Below are positions 9,912-22,361 of a stretch of DNA of 64,000 bases, piece by piece. Both the position numbers and the translations under genes were made by a program. The stretch's first letter is position 1. Each line of letters starts with the position of its first letter. Source of the stretch: Lonicera japonica (Eukaryota; Streptophyta; Magnoliopsida; Dipsacales; Caprifoliaceae); assembly GCA_021464415.1 (NCBI GenBank), contig CM038466.1:278001-342000 (forward strand). Direction: 5' to 3'. The notes below the pieces were generated by a model. The model was not told the DNA's origin and did no database searches. It was given only the letters and a program-made list of their open reading frames with translations.

Positions 9912-11184
9912 CAGTGGTAGACCTAGAAATTTAACCAACTGGGGGCGAAATTTAAAATAAACAAAAATAAATTTAAAGCATATCAACCACCGAGGAGAAC
10001 AAATTTAACCACAAACATAATTGCATTAATAGTAATAGTTGATACAACTAAAAGTCTTAAAACACTTAATGCTTACAAATTACAATAAAATTCTACGGGG
10101 TTTCATATTTGAAAAGTATTGTAGCATGTCCTCCTTATTAATATTATTGAAAATATTTTGTTCAATGTATGTCACCAAACAATCATTTATAAATTCATCT
10201 CACATTCGATTGCGTAACGCACACTTTTGACAACTAATATCTCTTATAAAAGATATTTTAATACACCTAAATACCTAATATAACTAATATTTTAAGTTAG
10301 GGGTTTAATTGTTTAAACCTAAATCACCAAATATTTAACAATAAATTAATGCATCAAGCAATACACTTAATATTATACAATTAATTAAGAAATACAACTC
10401 ATATTATTCAATTATTCAATTAATCAACTAATATTATTCAATAAATTGATAATATTAAATTTATTTTATCTTGAAAATAAACTTAAATCAACTAACATTA
10501 ACATTGTATCAAACAAAATACCTTTGGCAACTAATATCTCTTCAAAAAGATATTTTAATACACCTAAATACCTAATATAACTAATATTTTAAATTAGGGG
10601 TTTAATTGTTTAAACTTAAATCACCAAATATTCAACAATAAATCAATACTTCAAGCAATACACACTTAATATTATACAATTAATTAAGAAATACAACTCA
10701 TATTATGCAACTAATCAAAAAATTAATTTATACCCAAAATTAAAAAGTAGATCTAAAAAAAGAAATACCTTAAAAAATGTAGAGTGAGAGAGATGATTGG
10801 AGAATGAGTGGTCCGAGTGAGATTTGTGTAGCCAATGGAAATGGAAGGAACGGAGACATTAAGAAAGAATGTCGGCAGCGACAGTGGGCAAAAAGAAAAA
10901 TACAGAGACAGAGAAAGAAAGAAAGAAAGAAAGGAAAAAAACAAAAGGAAAGAAAGGAACAAAAAGAAAAATAAATGAGGTATGATGTCGACAGTGGCAA
11001 CTGGCAAGTGGATGGGATTGATAAAAAAAATTTTATTACACTTAATCACTCTCAAGTATAAATTTATACACATAAGTCCCTATATTTTTTTCTTTTTTTT
11101 TAAAATACCCCATATCTAGTAAAAATAATCGAAAGCCAACTAGGGGCGATTGCCCCCACTTGCCGATATATGGGGACGCCCCTG
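9912..11184. mobile_element. Non-autonomous hAT-type transposon, 8-bp target duplication
   Basis: The element starts CAGTGGTAGACCTAG and ends with a sequence whose complement starts CAGGGGCGTCCCC, an imperfect hAT-style terminal inverted repeat. It is bracketed by ATTGTAGT at 9904-9911 and at 11185-11192, the 8-bp duplication typical of hAT. The empty site is visible in the ABC1K3 leader near 36600, which carries a single CAATTGTAG equivalent on the opposite strand. No transposase frame is present, so movement would have needed a helper. Confidence 0.9.
10228..10706. repeat. Internal direct duplication inside the hAT element
   Basis: 10228-10408 and 10530-10706 are about 90% similar direct copies (both contain CACCTAAATACCTAATATAA and TTAGGGGTTTAATTGTTTAA), about 302 bp apart. 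AT-rich, with no coding potential. Confidence 0.8.
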
Positions 11185-11310
11185 ATTGTAGTTGAGAATG
11201 AATGAGGGAACGAGTAATGGAGGGAGAATGTGCTAGGTGAAGAAGGATTTTATTTTATCGCTTTCTTTCTACTAAATTTTAGTTTTTCTTCGAGTTCTTA
11301 TTATAGGTTT

Positions 11311-12655
11311 ATAACAAAAATTCAAATATGCAAACTTCGAGTAAAGTGGGAAACAAAAATTCATTTTCAAGTAAAGTATCAAAAATTCCCCTCACCTTTT
11401 ACACTAATGAAAAGTATCAAAAATTGATAACAAAAATTCAAATCTGCAAACTTCAAGTAAAGTGGGAAGCAAAAATTCATCTTCAAGTAAAGTATGAATA
11501 ACAAAAACATTAAAAAAAGAATTCCCTCAAAATCTACAAACTTCTTGAATAAGCAAAGGTAGTTGTGATATCACTTTGAATCTTGGTGAATATTGGTGAA
11601 TAAAGAGTAAATGCGGCGCAATTAGGAGTTGCTTTGGTACAATACTGTATCATACCGAGTATACCGTGTACCGTACCAAAAATTTGGTACACCAAAATTC
11701 ATTACCATTGCCATACCAAAAATCTGGTATACCAAAATATTGGTATAGTTCGGTGTGGTACAATATATTACCAAAAAAATCAATCATAAAAAAAAAACTA
11801 AAAGTCGACGGTCAATAGTGAGCATTTTTGGATAAAATAAAACAATTACGTTATTTTTACTTACCTTTAATTAAGTTTTGGCAATCAATTGTTCCAAAAA
11901 CACTAAATTATGTATAAATATTGTTACATTATAAACCATGGTACGGCGGTACATTACCAAAAAAATTATCATTGTTACTAACTTAGCCCAGTTCATTGAG
12001 TTCCAAGAAAAGTTCAAACACAAACAGCAGAAAATTTCCTAGGAAATCAATTTAAAGGAGTGATTCCACTAAAAACCCAATTGAAAAAGAAAATGATGGA
12101 AACCAAATACAGTGAATGGTTTCACTTCGATGAAAAAAAAGCAAAAGTATACATGATGAAAATTGTTACTAACAAACTGTAATTTTATCATTGTTATTAA
12201 CAAACTGTTAATTATTTTTCATTTCTTTTCATAATCTAACAATTTATATAAATACACAGATATATAAATATATATAAAAATGGAAAAAATTACTAAAAGC
12301 AAGTAGTTGATAGACTTGTTAAAATAAAATTGTACCCGAAAGCTGTTGTTTGCATATACAGAGACACAATCCAAACAAATAAAATAAAAGGAATAGCTTT
12401 GGAGGAAACCTGTGGCTTTTAAAAGGTCATCCATGAACTTGGACAATACAAAAAAATAATTGCAGTAGAATCTTAAGCAAACCATGAACTAATATATAAA
12501 TACACAGATATATAAATAAATATATATATACACATAGAAAAAGTATATATATATATATATTCTAAAAGTATATATATGATCAATTCAAGTCCTAGATAAT
12601 TTTATCATTATTATTAACAAATTGTTAATTATTTTTTATTTTTTTTCATACTCTA
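11311..12655. other. AT-rich intergenic DNA with short repeats
   Basis: No gene is seen. A direct repeat with a period of about 117 bp lies at 11308-11500 (AACAAAAATTCAAATCTGCA type). An inverted GGTATACC/GGTACC-rich stretch at 11630-11800 is related to 7660-7850 in the opposite orientation. A second direct repeat pairs 12180-12255 with 12600-12665. Confidence 0.5.
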
Positions 12656-12814
12656 ACAATCTATACAAAATATATAAATAGATAGATATATAAATATATA
12701 TACACATACATAGATATATAAATTTTGGTATTATTTTAGTATTTTATATAATGGCACAATTTGTACGGTTCAGTACGGTTTACCATGGTAATATCAAAAT
12801 TTCGATACAGTACG
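12656..12814. repeat. Segmental duplicate D2, left piece
   Basis: Matches 7566-7725 of D1. It is cut at 12814 by the Athila-like element and resumes at 18476. The last five bases, GTACG (12810-12814), pair with GTACA (18476-18480) as the imperfect target duplication. Confidence 0.85.
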
Positions 12815-14312
12815 TGATGTGCCAAGAAATTGGTACAATGAAGGGCACTATTATATATCTTGGAGAGCATATATTACTACATTTGTTGTGTTTTTGGAAC
12901 TTTTCAGATATTTGGAATTAAATCGAGAAGTTTGCAATTGAAGGAAAAAATGGATGCGCGTAAGGCTTGAGTTCAATAAATTTCATGCACTAATCCATAT
13001 GGAATTTGAAGAAAACTCCAAATATGAAAGTTCTAGATTTTTGATTTTTGAGTTAGCTACGCATGGGCAAAAACTTTGCGTCAATCGGAGTTCGGAGCGC
13101 AAAGTTATGGCCAAAATAAAATCAGTGCGCTGAATAAATTCATTCCAGCGGGCCCAAATTTAACCCACTCCGAATTTAAAGAGTGCTGGGCCAAGCCACT
13201 TAATTAATCCAGCCATGCAACAGCCCATCCAATAGAGCTCAAGCCCATAATTAAAGCTATTCAATTATAAAAGGGGGCAAAGGTTTGTCAACAATAGCAG
13301 CAGCCGCACTCCATTCTATTCTTTGATTTTTTTCTTTGCACAGTTTTGGATAATTACACAGCAACAGCAATTCGCAATTTTATTTTTTTCCCTTTGTTCT
13401 AGCACAATTATCGAGACATATACATAGCAAAAAATTAATCTTTTTTTCCTTCTTTTCTGCACGTTTACTGAGGATAGCAATTAATTTGTTTTGGTTTATT
13501 TTTATGGAGCATTAGCGAATAGTTTGGACCAGTTAGTTTATGCAATTAATTTAGAATTATTCATCTTTAATTTATTTGCGTGTATCAAGTAAGTATTTTA
13601 TTTATTTAATTATGCATTACATAATTATGTTTTGTGTTTCAATTTCAAGCATGCTAGGCTAGGTTATTTTCTAGGGTTAAGGATGAGTATATTTGGTTGA
13701 TTCCCTTGCATGTATTCATGCCAATTGACTCTACCAATTTAATGCTTTAATGCTAAAAATATTTTTTCCTATTGAATGCCTATTTTAATTGATAAAAATA
13801 AAATTAGATTCTCACTATTTTTTGTTGGATTCACCTTATGATTTGTTAAGAGCGGATATAGGGTGTGTTTTGGCGGATATAACGAGTATTTTGATTTTAT
13901 ACATTTGTTTGGCCGTGGAAGAATTAACACTTGAATTTTATAATTTAATTGAGCTTAATTGAATTTATTTTTCACATCTAATAGAGTCGAGACACTAAAT
14001 TAGTGCAAGACAGAGAGTAGAGTTTGCTGAGCATGGATACTAGGAACATGATATCAAATATATGACTCCGCCACCCTAGTATTTTATTAATTGATTATTT
14101 CATTAGTATTTTTATTAGTTTATTATTTTATTCGTATTCTTAGTTGATAAATTATCCTAATTAATTTTTAAGCTAGATTAGGAATTAATTCTAATTAGTG
14201 AGAGAGATACGTACATTCTATCTATCAAGTCCCTAGGGTTCGACCTCGATCTTTCCTAAACTATACTAAGTACCGATTCTTGCACTTGCGAGTAATTAAA
14301 ACATTCACAACA
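12815..14312 (+). repeat. Athila-like LTR, + orientation
   Basis: Starts TGATGTGCCAAG and ends TTCACAACA. It is the reverse complement of 16985-18475 at high similarity. It is not followed by a primer-binding site. At 14313 it runs directly into minus-strand gag sequence through a short TTGTTGTGG overlap. Confidence 0.85.
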
Positions 14313-14324
14313 AGTTTGTTGTGG

Positions 14325-14755
14325 CATGAATTCGGGGAATCCTACCATAGAAGGGCAAGTTTGCGACGCATGCATAGGGCTAGCACACACAGAACATCCT
14401 TCCGCTTGAATTTGATTGACAGAATTACTATCTAACCGCAGAGTTAACGCTTCAAGTTTCTTTGAGAGACTATTTAACTGCCTTCTAGTCTCTACACTTT
14501 CAGATAGCTCATAGATGCCCTCTTTCTTAACTTCCTTCTTAATTTGAGGTGATGAATTTTCATGTGAAGAGAAATCCTATTGCTGAGAGCTCTCAGAGAG
14601 GTTCTCAAGGAAATTATAAGTTTCATCTTCTGTGAGCCTAAGGAAAGTACCACTGTTCATCGACTCAATCATATTTCGATTGGTTTGAGTCAACTTATTG
14701 TAAAAGAACTGAATTAGTCTCCATTTTTCAAAACCATGGTGAGGACATCTCAAAA
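14325..14755 (-). pseudogene. Second, partial gag copy inside the inverted-LTR element
   Basis: Directly repeats 15885-16325 at roughly 90% or better (shared CACACACAGAACATCCTTCC and TGTTCATCGACTCAATCATA). It encodes the same zinc-knuckle-containing middle of gag but carries extra stops. It joins protease sequence at about 14756-14760 and the + LTR at 14313, so both borders are rearrangement junctions. Confidence 0.8.
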
Positions 14756-14759
14756 GTAG

Positions 14760-15236
14760 TCCTTAAATCTCCTAAATGCAAGTTGGATTGTCATTGGTGT
14801 AGGCTTCAACTCTTCTAAATGTAACTACACATAAACATAATATGGCAATAAATTTACACTAGCCCCCAGATCTACCAAAGCTCGCTCAATATGATGATCT
14901 CCTATCTTGCAAGAAATTGTTGGACAGCCAGGGTCCTTATATTTGACAGGGATCTTGCATTGAATAATGGAGCTTCTTTGTTTAGCTAAGAATGCATTTT
15001 TTTAGAACATTTGTCCTCCTCTTTTGAGTTACCAAGTCTTTAAGAAACTTGGCATAAGAAGGTACTTGCTTGATAGTATCAAGTAGTGGGATGTTTATCT
15101 GAACTTACTTAAACACATCCAAGATTTCTTCGAATTGAGTACCTTTCTTATTGTCTTTTAGCCTATAAGGAAATGGGGCTTTAGGAACAAAGGTCATATT
15201 CGAGAGATCTTCACTTACTTGCTTAGAAGGAGGAGC
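14760..15236 (-). pseudogene. Athila-type aspartic protease remnant
   Basis: The minus-strand translation contains the protease-type active-site string ALVDLGASVNLLP at about 14860-14900. Before it lie the Athila-typical INIPLLDTIKQVPSYAKFLKDL and PGCPTISCKIG-like segments, read through several stops. It follows gag in the expected order. It is truncated where it meets the duplicated gag fragment at about 14756. Confidence 0.65.
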
Positions 15237-16837
15237 TTAATTCATAACTTGAGGTGAAAACTTAACCTCAGCTGGAATTTGCTCTTCTTCTTTCTCTTCC
15301 TCCTCGCTAGCTGGCATTCTCACTTTATTGTCAACTACCTTTCCTGACCTAAGTGTGGTGATGCCTGGAACTTGCCCATGTGTTGGTGCATTTAGTAGGT
15401 TAAGAGCGGTCCCACTTGAGGAAACACCTTTAGGATTCAGGATTGGTTGACTTAAAAATTTACCATTTTCTTTCTCACCCAATTGACTCGTCATTTGACC
15501 TATTTGACCCTCTAACCTAATGATAGCTTGAGTGTTCATAAGGTCGTTATTCCTAACTTCTTGTAAAAGTTGGCTTAAAGCCTGATTATTTTGGGTGGTT
15601 ACTTGGATGAATTGCTGGAGAGTGTCCTCTAACGATGAAAATTATTGTGGAGTGACATGGGGCGTTGGAGCAGGTGGAGCAGGTTGGAATGATGTATAAG
15701 AATTAATATGAGGATGAAAACCAGGAGGTGGCTGCTGTCGTGGAACACTAACTGATGGGGAACCCATATTAAGTATGGGTTGAGGTTGAGTCCACGAAAA
15801 ATTTGGGCGATTTCTTCAACCCGGATTGTTTGTCTCTGTGAATGGGCTATTGAATTGCCTTTTGTATTCATTCATCGCATTTACTTGTTGTGGCAAGAAT
15901 TCAGGGAATCCTACCATAGAGGGGCAAGTTTGCGATGCATGCATAAGGCTAGCACACACAGAACATCCTTCCACTTGAATTTGATTAACAAAATTGCTAT
16001 CTAACCGTAGAGTTAACGCTTCAAGTTTATTTGAGAGACTATCTAACTGCCTTCTAGTCTCTACATTTTTAGATAGGTTATAGATACCCTCTTTCTTAAC
16101 TTCCTTCTTAACTTGAGCTGATGAATTTCTATGAGAAGAGAAATCCCATTGCTGAGAGCTCTCGGAGAGGTTCTCAAGAAAATTGTAAGCTTCATCTTCT
16201 GTGAGCCTAAGGAAAGTACCACTGTTCATCGACTCAATCATATTTCGATTAGTTTGAGCCAACCCATTGTAAAAGAACTGAACTAGTCTCCATTTTTCAA
16301 AACCAAGGTGAGGACATCTCAAAAGTAGGTCCTTAAATCTTTCCCAAGATTGGTAAAATTTTTCATGATCCTCTTAACAAAAATAAGATATCTGCCTTCT
16401 AAGTTCATTTGTCCTTGACATGGGAAAAATTTTAGTTAAAAATTTGAAAACTAAAGTCTCCCAACCAGTGATGGACCTAGAGGGTAGTGAATTGAGCCAC
16501 GTTTTTGCTTTCCCTTTTAGGGAGAAAAAAATAAACATAAGTGAACAGAATCATCAGAAAAATTTTGAAACTTGAAAGTGGCACAGATTTCTAGAAAATC
16601 CTTAATATAGAGGTAAGGGTCTTCTTGATCAATTCCATGAAAATTAGGAAGAAGTTGCATTACTTGCGGTTTAAGCTCGAAATGGTTTGCGGTAGTGGCA
16701 GGTAAAACAATGCATGATGGTGTGTTGGTAGTGATAGGAGAGAAAAGCTCCTTCAAAGTTTTCGCCTTTTCTTGTTCATCAGCCATCGTTCTTTCCTCAA
16801 ACAAAGGATTGAGTTCTAAGTTCTCTATCCTATTCAA
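15237..16837 (-). pseudogene. Athila-like gag, frameshifted
   Basis: Three frame blocks read downward: 16837-16517 (gag core, with a YIKDFLEICATFKF-like motif), 16322-15816 (rest of gag, with the zinc knuckle CSVCASLMHASQTC at about 15935-15975), and 15539-15237 (the GITTLRSGKVVDN region typical of the gag-protease linker in Athila). Stops and frame changes separate them, so no full gag is made. It packages RNA in living relatives. Here it is only a marker of lineage. Confidence 0.75.
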
Positions 16838-16960
16838 TCTCTTAACACCGCGCTTTCAAACAATGCTGACGCACTACTCTACTCCTAAGAAATTTTTTTA
16901 AGGGAATTAGTAGAAGGAATAATATAAATTAGTGAGATGGCGGAAACACAAATTTTTAAG

Positions 16961-16978
16961 TCCCCGGCAACGGCGCCA
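16961..16978 (-). promoter_or_regulatory. Primer-binding site of the Athila-like element
   Basis: On the minus strand, TGGCGCCGTTGCCGGGGA follows the LTR end (CAACA) by a few bases. This is the tRNA-primed start site seen in many plant Athila/gypsy elements. Its presence identifies the minus-strand LTR at 16985-18475 as the true 5' LTR. Confidence 0.85.
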
Positions 16979-16984
16979 AAAACT

Positions 16985-18475
16985 TGTTGTGAATATTTTA
17001 ATTACTCGTAAGTGCACGAATCGGTACTTAGTATAGCTTAAGCAAGAGCGAAGTCGAACCCTAGGGACTTAATGGATGGAATGTACGTATATCTCTCACT
17101 AATTATAATTAATTCCTAATCTAGCTTAAAAATTGATTGGGATGATTTATCAACTAAGAATACGAATAAAATAATAAACTAATAAAAATACTAATGAAAT
17201 AATCAATTAATAAAATACTAGGGTGGCAGAGTCATATATTTGATATCATGTTCCTAGTATCCATGCTCAGCAAACTCTACTCTCTGTCTCGCACTAATTT
17301 GGTCTCTCGACTCTGTTAGAAGCGACAAATAAATTCAATTAAGCTCAATTAAATTATAAAATTCAAGTGTTAATTCTTCCACGGCCAAACAAATGTATAA
17401 AATCAAAACACTCACTATATCCGCCAAAACACACCCTATATCCGCTCTTAACAAATCATAAGGTGAATCTAACAAAAAATAGTGAGAATCTAATTTTATT
17501 TTTATCAATTAAAATGGGCATTCAATAGTAAAAATTATTTTTAGCATTAAAGCATTAAATTGGTAGAGTCAATTAGCATGAATACATGCAAGGGAATCAA
17601 CCAAATATACTCATCCTCAACCCTAGAAAATAACCTAGCCTAGCATGCTTGAAATTGAAACACAAAACATAATTATGTAATGCATAATTAAATAAATAAA
17701 ATACTTACTTGGTATGCACAAATAAATTGAAGATGAATAATTCTGAATTAATTGTATAAACTAACTGCTCCAAACTATTCACTAATGCTCCATAAAAATA
17801 AACCAAAACAAATTAATTGCTATCCTCGGTAAACATGCAGAAAAGAAGGGAAAATAGATTAATTTTTTGCTATGTATATGTCTCGATAATTGTGCTTGAA
17901 GAAAGGGGAAAAAATAAAAATGCAAACTACTGTTGCTGTGTAATTATCGAAAATTGTGCAAAGAAAAAAATCAGAGAACATAATGGAGTGCGGCTACTGC
18001 TGTTGTCGACAAACCTTTGCCCCATTTTATAATTGAATAGCTTTAATTATGGTCTTGGGCTTTATTGGATGGGCTACTGCATGGCTGGATTAATTAAGTG
18101 GCTTGGCCCAGCACTTTTTAAATTCGGAGTGGGTTAAATTTGGGTCCGCTGGAATGAATTTATTCAGCGAACTGATCTTATTTCGGCCATAACTGTGCGC
18201 TCCAAACTCCGATGGACGCAAGGTTTTCGTCCACGCATAGCTAACTCAGAAATCTAGAACTTTCATTTCTGAAGTTTTCTTCAAATTCCATATGGATTAG
18301 TGCAAGAAATTAATTGAACTCCGACCTTGCGCACAACCATTTTTTCCTTCAATTGCAAACTTCTCGATTTAATTCCAAATACCTGAAAAGCTCCAAAAAC
18401 ACAAAAAATGTAGTAATATATGCTCTCCAAGATATATAATAGTGCCCTACATTATACCAATTTCTTGGCACATCA
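16985..18475 (-). repeat. Athila-like 5' LTR, minus orientation
   Basis: 1491 bp, TG...CA termini on the minus strand, adjacent to a proper primer-binding site. Matches 12815-14312 in inverted orientation. Flanked on the right by GTACA. Confidence 0.85.
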
Positions 18476-20467
18476 GTACAATATACCGTCGGTAATGAGT
18501 TTGAGTACCGGTACCGTGCCAAAATAATTTGGTATGGTACAATATCGATTGGTATTATACCATTACCAAATTTTGGTATATTTTGGTAATGTTTTAATTT
18601 GGTACGGATTAGTACAGTATAAGTGGTATATTTTCCCACCCCTAGGCGCAATGATAAGCACATGCCATTTTTTGATAAGGTAGCTTCCCCCGGTAGCGCT
18701 TATGCTATTTCGGCAATACGTCATCTTTTTGTGTGTGTGCGCTCGCTTTGTATTAACTCAAAGGCAATCAACTTTGGTGAGAATACAAGCTACCAACTTA
18801 TCTCTCTACAATTTCACTAATTCTATTTATAAGTATAGAATTAAGATTATAAATATTTCGATAGTATAAATAATATACTGTGTAGGAGAGATGGTGTATA
18901 AGGGTTGTTGGTATTTTTTGGGGTATGAGAAGAGAAGGTATAAAACCCTTAAATCTTCTTCTTGAACTGGCTTGCATTTGTATTACCAATGATATCTTTA
19001 TCTCTTGGATGAGATAGGTGGTGTTGGATGAGAAAGATGGTGTATTGTTGTGTGTTTTTGTTGGCTTGTTGTTTTGGCTTGTTTTTGGTGTGTTTAATGA
19101 ATGAATGAGATGAGGTATTTATAGGTAAATGGAGAATGGTAAAAAAATAAATTTGATCAAAATGAGGGGTAAAAAGTTAATTTGGAAAAAGTTAGTGGAT
19201 GTGAGTGAAATATTTATTTTAAAGAAAAGTGTGGAATATTATTGAGTGGAATATTTATTTAAAAGAAAGCGTAATATTATTGAGTGAAATATTTATTTAA
19301 AGAGAAGTGTGAAATATTATTGAGTGGAATATTTATTTAAAAGAAAGTGTGGAATATTATGTAAAAGAAAGTGTAGAATATTATTTTTATAGGCCAATGG
19401 TAAAATTATTATTTACCCCATCAAACTTGTCTGAGTATTCAAATCTACCTAACTGTATATTAATTATATAATTATGTTTTTAGGTTTCCTTTAATTTTAA
19501 AATTAAAAAATGATTAAGAAAAAAAATTATATACCTAATTACAAAAAGTGGGAAAATGAGAGGAGTGATATAATTATGAAATGTTCTAATGTAATAAAAT
19601 CAAATAAACTTACAGATTTGGGCTTAATTTCAAGTGATAGAAAATTTGTGTACTTACACGTAATATTTTAGTCCATACGAAACTCATGAAGTTTTGCAAT
19701 TTAGTATGTAATTAATCAAGATTCCTAAACTCTTCAAAAATTTCATGTTATTACAACTCTAACGTTACTTCTCCATGAATACCGGTGCATTAAATGGAAT
19801 TGGTACGCATTTAATAAAGTTGAGGGAGGTTATGTGCCCCCTACAGGGTTGGGGGCAGTCGCCCATGCTTCTATCAACTACAATGATAGAGTGGTTGTGC
19901 GTCATCAACTTCAGCTTGGCAAAGGAGCTCTAAAGGTTTACCTCTGACCTCGAATACAACATGAACACTGTTTCAACATTCCCACGAGCTTTTCTGGATG
20001 CGTAGCATTAAGGTAAGATCTTATAGCTTTGTTTTGTCATGCTGACAGTAATATCTACGTATCTTCCTGTGATTGGTTCACGAGGTAAAACAACTATTTC
20101 ACGCCATCATAAACTTAGCATGATTAGATATTTACTTAAAGTTAATCACAAAATTAATTTAAATTAAATCTAAGATTAACTATAAATATCTAAAATGAAA
20201 GGGAAATGATATTAGCACTCCATTTTAGTACTAAGGAACTCCACTTTTATTTTTATTCATATAAAAAGTGTCCAAAAAGATATATATAAGTGTTACTAAA
20301 AAAGAAACTAAAGTGTTTTAGAACAAAAGTAGAGTGCTAATATCATTTTCTAAAATGAAAATGTTAAAAGGTTTTTTTGTTTTGCAAAATGCAATAAGTT
20401 TAAAAAAGAAAAAAAGGAGAAAATATTAAAACGCAAAATGAGACTAAAGAAAGAGCAGGTCAAAAAA
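18476..20467. repeat. Segmental duplicate D2, middle piece
   Basis: Matches 7726-9594 of D1 in order. It includes the old Tat-like LTR remnant (about 18665-19423) and the MITE (20201-20351). Relative to D1 it has a roughly 220-bp insertion or rearrangement at 19825-20065 and lacks about 55 bp near 19745. It ends in GTCAAAAAA (20459-20467), the left MULE target duplication. Confidence 0.88.
20201..20351. mobile_element. MITE, D2 copy
   Basis: Same element as 9305-9477 with the same AAAATGAAA flanks (20192-20200 and 20352-20360) and a shorter internal microsatellite. It was present before the duplication. Confidence 0.75.
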
Positions 20468-20509
20468 GGGTGCTGGTAAAAGCACCCTTATATTCTAATT
20501 TAAACACCC
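20468..20509. repeat. MULE left terminal inverted repeat
   Basis: Pairs with 36216-36258; about 36 of 42 positions are complementary when one base of offset is allowed. Confidence 0.88.
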
Positions 20510-22361
20510 TTATTATAAAAAAAGGTAAGTTATATAATTAGGTCATGTGTTTAAAGGCACCCTACTCTCTAAAATTAAACACACGACTTTTTTTTTCCTC
20601 TTCATCGTTGCCTCTTTTTTCTTCGTTTGTTTCTTCATCGCCGTCTCTTTTTTATCATTATCAATTCAACAAAATTTCAAGGTAAGGTATGATTCTTCTT
20701 TATTTCTTTACATTATATATATGTGGGTATTGTCTTGTATAACCAAACCCAAGTTGGAAGCATCAAACATAAGCTAGTGATGGGAGCATTCATATCGTCA
20801 TAATTATATATCCTGCTTGTAGACAAAAGTTAATGGATTCATCAAACATAGTTGAGATATATATAAAAAAATTAAATGGGTCTATATACGTGGGTGATGC
20901 CCGAGTTGCAATATTTATTTATTTATTCAAGTACACAGAACTTGTTAATTACCCCAACTAACTTGATTTCAAAAGGAGGTTGATCAATTATCCCAACTAA
21001 TTTGAGTGTATCTATTTGTGTTTGATTTTGCTATTTGATTTGGTTATGCATTGGTGGTATTTTTGTTATGATATTATAGTATTCATGAGCATATAATAAA
21101 TGCACATAAGGTGTTTGATTAATTACTCCAACCAACTTAAATATATCTATTTGAGTTTAATTGTGTTGTTGGGTTTGGTTGTGCATTGGTATAATCATAT
21201 ATAATGTTAAATTTTATTAGCTTGGACTAGCAACAGAGCATTAATGAAAATAATGTTAATTATTGGAAGGTCCCCTTGGACACACTCAATTAGATGCATT
21301 GATGACAATAATGTTAATTAGTTTAGGCTAGCAATAGAGCTTTCCCTTTTCTTTGAATGAATTAATATAATAATTAAGTATGGTTTTAATTTCCATGCAT
21401 TATAAGTAATGTGAAGATATAGTTGTTTTAAGTGCTTACGGATTTTTAAGGAGTGCCAACAACTACACCCAAATTCACTATATTGTTTTAATTTCCATGC
21501 ATTATAATTAAGTTTAGATATCAATTTCTAAATATATATGTATACTCGTACTTCTATGGCAGTTGCTTAATTTATAAACCAAATGGGTTGCATATACAAA
21601 AATTATACATATAGGCTTACATAGTGGTGCACCTACCTTTTAAAGCTGAAAGTGAATCAATGAAGCAGAAACCTCACCTTATCCCATTAAAAAGGTACTA
21701 TTGTTGATTCCAAAGATTAAGATGAAAAAGACCCCACGTAGGATTCTCTAAGATTTTTAAGAATAAAAAACATTAATAGATATATGTATATGCATATATA
21801 TATATATTTGTATGTATTAAAGGGCTAACTAATTAAATGCAGTAATTAATGTGCAGAGTCTTATTATTAGCATGCCAAAGAGTAATTTGCATGGTTGCTG
21901 ATCGATCCCTTGAGCTGCATAATGACATTTTTTTTGCCATCGATCAGTCACTTGTAAATATTAGTTGCTATTTTGATAAACTATTTTTTTTGTAGTGTTA
22001 TTATTGCCCCCTTGGGCTCCACCCTTGATAAGAGCCATCGATTAGTTACTTCAAGTTTAATCTTACTAGGGAAATAAATGTACATTTGTGAGATGACTTT
22101 CCACGAGAATCACATGAGCCTTTCATCACCACTATGAAGTCCAGCCACTTCCTGTCCTAAATTATATAGTTGCTTTGTATTATTCATTGAATGCCTAAGT
22201 GAGTGTGTGAGAGAAAGGGACCCATGCATACGAATTCAGGCACATACATTTATTTATCAAAAGAGTTTTTTTTTATCTAATCAAATATTGCATAAGAAGT
22301 TGTAACTTTACAATAATAATTATTTTTGTTCTTTTTTAATATGGATTTTTAGGAAATAAGC
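20510..22361. other. MULE 5' non-coding region
   Basis: 1.85 kb of AT-rich sequence between the left terminal repeat and the first coding exon. It presumably holds the transposase promoter and leader. No other gene is seen; the 76-codon frame at 20547 is low-complexity. Confidence 0.5.

Larger units (their letters stand above)
9832..11310 (-). pseudogene. Inverted ABC1K3 5' UTR and start-codon fragment, split by hAT
   Basis: Read on the minus strand, 11310-11193 matches the ABC1K3 leader at about 36485-36605, then 9911-9873 matches 36606-36640. Codons from the ATG at 9872-9870 follow (MSVSVIDGHPLAL, as in the real gene) and end at 9832 after about 13 codons. The rest of exon 1 and everything downstream are absent. 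The fragment is broken in the leader by the hAT element at 9912-11184. It cannot encode a kinase. It is evidence of a rearranged duplicate of the gene start, inverted relative to the promoter copy immediately to its left. Confidence 0.85.
12815..18475 (-). mobile_element. Athila-like gypsy element with inverted (head-to-head) LTRs
   Basis: The two ends are the same 1.5-kb LTR in opposite orientation: + at 12815-14312 and minus at 16985-18475. Both outer edges are therefore LTR 5' ends (TGATGTGCCAAG outward). The unit is flanked by GTACG/GTACA and cleanly interrupts the D repeat, so it behaves as a single insertion. The inside holds a minus-strand gag and a protease, plus a second partial gag copy (14325-14755). 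There is no reverse transcriptase, RNase H or integrase. A standard element has direct LTRs, so this is a rearranged or aberrantly integrated form. Confidence 0.85.

Noticed and set aside
12815..18475. Ordinary LTR retrotransposon with direct LTRs
   Set aside because: The two LTRs are inverted relative to each other, and only one has a primer-binding site.
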